Shown: positions 11,191-14,852 of the stretch, piece after piece
Position numbering within the stretch: position 1 is the stretch's first letter
Layout of the letters: each line of letters opens with the position of its first letter
Source: Botryococcus braunii
Lineage: Eukaryota; Chlorophyta; Trebouxiophyceae
Direction of reading: 5' to 3'
Length of the DNA: 14,852 nt
NCBI GenBank assembly: GCA_002005505.1
Contig: KV908526.1
Coordinates: forward strand, 112,501-127,352
The notes under the pieces: generated by a model
Database searches by the model: none
Seen by the model: only the letters and a program-made list of their open reading frames with translations
What the model was told of the DNA's origin: nothing
Translations under genes and position numbers: made by a program

Positions 11191-12205
11191 TTCCGCATCT
11201 CATGTCTACATCCTTGCACGTTGACTGATTATTCAATATTTGGGACCAATAATTACCAGCGATGCACCAGCTCCCATCACAATTCCAAGGCTTTGTATGC
11301 AACCACAATGACGCTCAGTAAGAAAGTTTCTCCAGAGAATTTTTTGATTGAATCGGCCAGGAGGTGTGTACGTAAACCTGTACATACAGCGTCAACCTAA
11401 TAAAGTCAAACAGCTATAAATTGGTTGTGCCAGCCTGAAGATGTCAGCAAGCTTTCACATTGGGGCTCATCTCTGCTTTTACTACATGTATACAGCCCAT
11501 ATGAGTACGTTCCCATATGCCACACATGAACACCGCTGACCTAGTATTGTCTTTGAAGCTAGAAACTAGTTTGATAACGCTACTATTATTGTTTCCAACC
11601 ATTACTACAAATCCTAATTGACATGACATGTTGTAGCGACTTGTGAAAGCTACTTGCAGTCTCTTCCTAGGGAGCTTATTAGACTATAAGATATAAGATA
11701 ATAACATACAGGATAATTCATAAGATAATTGACAAAGTAATCGATGGAATTTTTGACAGTTGTTTTGGAGTTGCAAGATTTTGGGATCCAAGTACTACTG
11801 GACTGACCACCATGACACTGCACATCATAATTTTGCACAGCACCTGAATGCGAGTCCCTATCTCCTTCCTTCTCAGTCTAGATCTAGACTGAGAAGCGAT
11901 ACTTCTGTACTGCTCTTGGCTTCACAGCCACCAGGAAACAGCATCAAAACTCATCTCATTAATGTATTAATAATCTCATTAATGTATTGCTAAATATTTG
12001 TCAAGGCACAATTTACAGTATCGAGTTGTACCTTGTCAAAATATCGATACAGCACGCCTTTGAAGCGACGGTAATTACTTTTAAAGCAAATCTAAGCAAA
12101 GCAGATTTCTACGACAGCAAGCAGCAGACGCATGACTTAATAGGCCTCGGCATGCCAGCCCATGGGGGAAAGAAACAAAAACAACAATAACACTAACGTG
12201 ATGAG
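11191..12205. other. AT-rich intergenic DNA and 3' flank of copy B
   Basis: No gene recognised. It includes A/T-rich runs near 11690-11730, a perfect palindrome at 11869-11896, and a 20-bp-period duplication (ATCTCATTAATGTATT at 11953 and 11973). Positions next to 12205 are the presumed 3' UTR of copy B. Confidence 0.45.
11869..11896. other. 28-bp perfect palindrome
   Basis: The half-site CTTCTCAGTCTAGA (11869-11882) is followed without a loop by its exact reverse complement (11883-11896). Confidence 0.9.
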
Positions 12206-13043
12206 TTACAACTTCGCTCTAGCCACGAGGCGAAGAGCATGCTTCTCCCCATTCTCAAACAGGCGCCGCACGCCCTCAATAGAGATGAGGCTCCCGAGCT
12301 GGAAGAAACTTGGTTGCTGAAGATCCACGTCATCTCCGTAGTTAATGACGATGGTCTCAGGATTGGTCTTCTGGAGGCCCATTGCTACCCGCGTCGCAGA
12401 GCCCATGAAGGAGCCGTCGTGGCACCACTTCCCACGGAAGTGGGCCATGAGCTTCCAATCTACCAAGCCGGGGAAGTGCGCAGATGCCAGTAGGGCATCT
12501 ATCAAGTCATCCTTAGTGGAATACCTGCATCTCCCACTTCTGTTGATTAGCCTTCATCTTAGGGGAGCAGACCCTAATTTTAAAATGAACATCCAAAAGC
12601 TTGTTTCAAGACCATGCAAATCCGAAGCTCCAGCTTAAAGTTACCGGTAACCGTTGTTATTACAGGAAATAACATACATACTGCACAACATGACGGGGCC
12701 TTTGCTAGAACAATACACATGTTCGCATGTACATTTGTTACATTCTCGCAACAGACATCCACATGACATGCAAAGTCATCAACCTGACCACCAATCCTGT
12801 CAAAAATGATATGTTATATCTACACCTAGTGAGGCTCACACAAATTTGAAGACATAAACAGCGCGTGCATGCACAAACAGACAAGCTCTCATGGCCACTC
12901 AGACTCCCCTACCTTCCACCCCCCTTCTTCATTTACTCCTGTGTCTGGAAGTCTTTCCTCCCCCAAACCCCTTACCCTCTTTCTCCCCCTCTTCCTCCCC
13001 CTCTTCCTCCCATCCTCCCCCCCCCAACAACCACACACACACA

Positions 13044-13134
<91 letters not shown>

Positions 13135-13174
13135 ACGCACACGCACACGCACACGCACACGCACACGCAGACAC

Positions 13175-13246
<72 letters not shown>

Positions 13247-13396
13247 GCATGCATGAGGACACACATGTGTAAAAGCCCCCCCCCACACACACACACACAA
13301 CACGTACAGGTAAGCGCACTGGCACGCTTGCCCGCCCATGCATGCGCACAAGCCGAAACACACACGTGCGGGCACAACCACGCACGCATGCACATG

Positions 13397-13453
<57 letters not shown>

Positions 13454-14626
13454 GCACGCGCGAGAACGCGCACGAGAACGCGCACGCACGCACGCACGCG
13501 CACGAACGCGCACGCACGCACCCACCCACGTATGCTTGTGCGCGTTCGTTCAAACTTGAAGCAGATGTAGGCGGCCCTGTTGAGCACAAACAGACACCTC
13601 CCCCCTCCTGCCCTCATAAGTCTCACTCTCCCTTTCTGTAGACCAATGCTCTCCCCCCCCCCCCCCACAACAATCTCTCCTACCCTCTCCTTCCTACGTT
13701 CCCTTTCCCCGTCCCTTCCAAACCCCCCCTTAATGCCTCCCCGCCTTGCCTTGTCTTACCCACCCGGTTTCCCTTCTGCTACCTTGCCTCCCTTTCCTTC
13801 TCTCCCTTCCCCGCCCTTGCCATGTAGGCATGCACATACACTAATCACAAGGAGGGCCCTGGTATCCGGGTATTCAAGCGATCGATCCAAGAGATGTTGC
13901 TACCCATTAATAAATTCAGATGTAAATAACACTTTCATACCTGTCAACGTAGACTTGGCGCATGCCCCAGAAGCTGAGTTCGTTAAGTAGCAAATGCACT
14001 TTGCCAGAGCATATGGTGTGAGCATCTTCTGGGAGGAGGTCCTCAAGCCACTGCCGCACCAAGCTTCCCCAGATTCCAAGCAGACCCAGCCTTCTGCTGA
14101 AGATGTCACTGCGTGTTGCTATGCTAAAAGCGTGTGTCATCGCTTCTTCGCAATTCACGTTACAGGCGGCAAGTGCACTGGCAAGTCCACTGGACGAGGC
14201 CCCTACAAAGGAGCACTGCGACAAATTGCAATGTTTCCTTAAGCCTTCTATAACACCTGCGAACATGCATTAATTCAAAGAGATTGTTCAATATTCTAAG
14301 TTACGTCAATTAAGAAGGCATTCTGAACAAAATGGTCAGGTCAGCTGCATACTCCCCGATATACGCCTAAAGGTGTATCACGTCACTTTAGTTAACCATC
14401 ATAAGTCCCATTAACCATCATAACCAATGTATTAATGACATCATTAAGTACCTAGTTGCCAGAAGAAATATATTCCGCCAGCAGTTCCCGCTATCACGGG
14501 CACACGTCGAGGCCCACAACCTTGTAAACCGGCGGAGCAACTGACGGTCCGCAATTTCTCTGAAAAGCTCTCAACAGGACTTATTTTATACAATTCAACA
14601 GGCAATGAAATTTGATTAACTGTCAT
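12206..14626 (-). CDS. Patatin-like phospholipase / acyl hydrolase, copy B
   Basis: Tandem paralogue of the gene at 7427-9441. Exons are 14626-14452, 14256-13941 and 12524-12206 (TAA stop); introns are 14451-14257 (195 bp) and 13940-12525 (1416 bp). The joined protein is 269 aa. The junctions CTAG/GTACTT to CGCAG/GTGTTA and GACAG/GTATGA to TGCAG/GTATTC keep phases 1 and 2 exactly as in copy A and restore LGVIEG and VDRYST. Motifs are GTAGGIYFFWQLG (47-59), nucleophile Ser79 in GASSS, ALLASAHFPG and Asp200 in HDGSF. The last Gly of the GxSxG elbow is Ser81 (GGT in copy A, AGT here), which may weaken or change activity. Copy B lacks the five extra C-terminal residues of copy A. No frameshift or stop is present, so it looks maintained. 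The assignment rests on motifs; substrate and location are unknown. Confidence 0.87.
13033..13243. repeat. (AC)n array with internal (ACGCAC)n block, in intron 2 of copy B
   Basis: Poly-C and AACAAC lead into (AC)n to about 13124. About eight hexamer units ACGCAC (13124-13169) follow, then AC again to 13243. The array lies in the same intron and orientation as 8165-8335. Confidence 0.95.
13400..13530. repeat. (CA)n followed by CGCACG-rich alternating purine-pyrimidine array
   Basis: (CA)n at about 13400-13450 is followed by ACGCGCACGAGA and CGCA/CGCACG repeats to about 13528. Strict purine-pyrimidine alternation with CG steps makes it a Z-DNA candidate. It lies in intron 2 of copy B. Confidence 0.85.
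13590..13825. other. C/T-rich tract in intron 2 of copy B
   Basis: Long pyrimidine-rich sequence on the plus strand with a C run near 13652-13666, so purine-rich in the transcript. No gene. Confidence 0.5.
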
Positions 14627-14733
14627 TGTGCACCCTCAGGAGTTGTCGCCGGATCCGGATTACTTTAGGATAATTACAGGAGTATGCACGACTAATGCCC
14701 CGATATCTCCTATAGAAAATTCCATATGTACTC

Positions 14734-14739
14734 TTTATA
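14734..14739 (-). promoter_or_regulatory. Candidate TATA box of copy B
   Basis: TATAAA reads on the minus strand in TTATAAAG, about 110 bases before the ATG at 14626. Copy A has TTATTTAA at a similar distance. The context is AT-rich, so a chance match is possible. Confidence 0.3.
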
Positions 14740-14852
14740 AGTAAATTTGACTATGTATAAGCTCATTCTTATGTGTTCGGCTCATCTACGACAACTAAAA
14801 GCGAACCGCTTGCTAGCTTGGTCAGGACCTAGGTTTGCAGAGGCAACTGAAA

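Overview
This is nuclear DNA of a eukaryote, probably a microalga or related protist. The evidence is three protein-coding genes with GT-AG introns, all on the minus strand, very dense simple-sequence arrays, and an acyl-hydrolase family whose motifs (GTAGGIYxFWQLG, GASSx, HDGSF) I associate with algal patatin-like proteins. Lineage cannot be fixed from the sequence. No prokaryotic gene layout, rRNA, tRNA, CRISPR array or recognisable transposase was seen.

Left part (1-4030) is repeat territory: a CAT/CAG trinucleotide array (about 440-593), a (CA)n array (804-890), a G-rich 13-bp minisatellite of 24 units resembling degenerate telomere repeat (1245-1556), a GC-rich stretch that looks like one copy of a dispersed repeat (about 1859-2070), and a 57-bp satellite (about 2195-4026). 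The satellite has a homogenised core of 20 in-register units (2841-3980), a long decayed left flank and a short decayed right flank.

Next (about 4000-5583, minus) comes a small J-domain (DnaJ-type) co-chaperone with an organelle-type presequence. Its J-domain is split by a 693-bp intron holding a (GGA)n array. Its last exon is ambiguous, and one version would end inside the edge of the 57-bp satellite.

The right half (7427-14626) holds a head-to-tail tandem duplication of a three-exon patatin-like phospholipase gene. Copy A (7427-9441) and copy B (12206-14626) have identical lengths for exons 1 and 2 (175 and 316 nt), identical intron phases, collinear start codons and no indels through their shared coding length. 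They are roughly 75-80% identical by eye. Both carry a long (CA)n array on the same strand in intron 2. Copy B has a Gly-to-Ser change in the nucleophile elbow (GASSG to GASSS). The 2.8 kb between the copies contains a (GT)n array, a dispersed-repeat copy, two adjacent strong hairpins, two perfect palindromes and a pair of CACGTGACGT sites upstream of copy A.

No wholly new system is evident. The points of most interest are the altered active-site elbow in one duplicate, the shared intronic microsatellite, the erosion gradient of the 57-bp satellite, and the twin hairpins.
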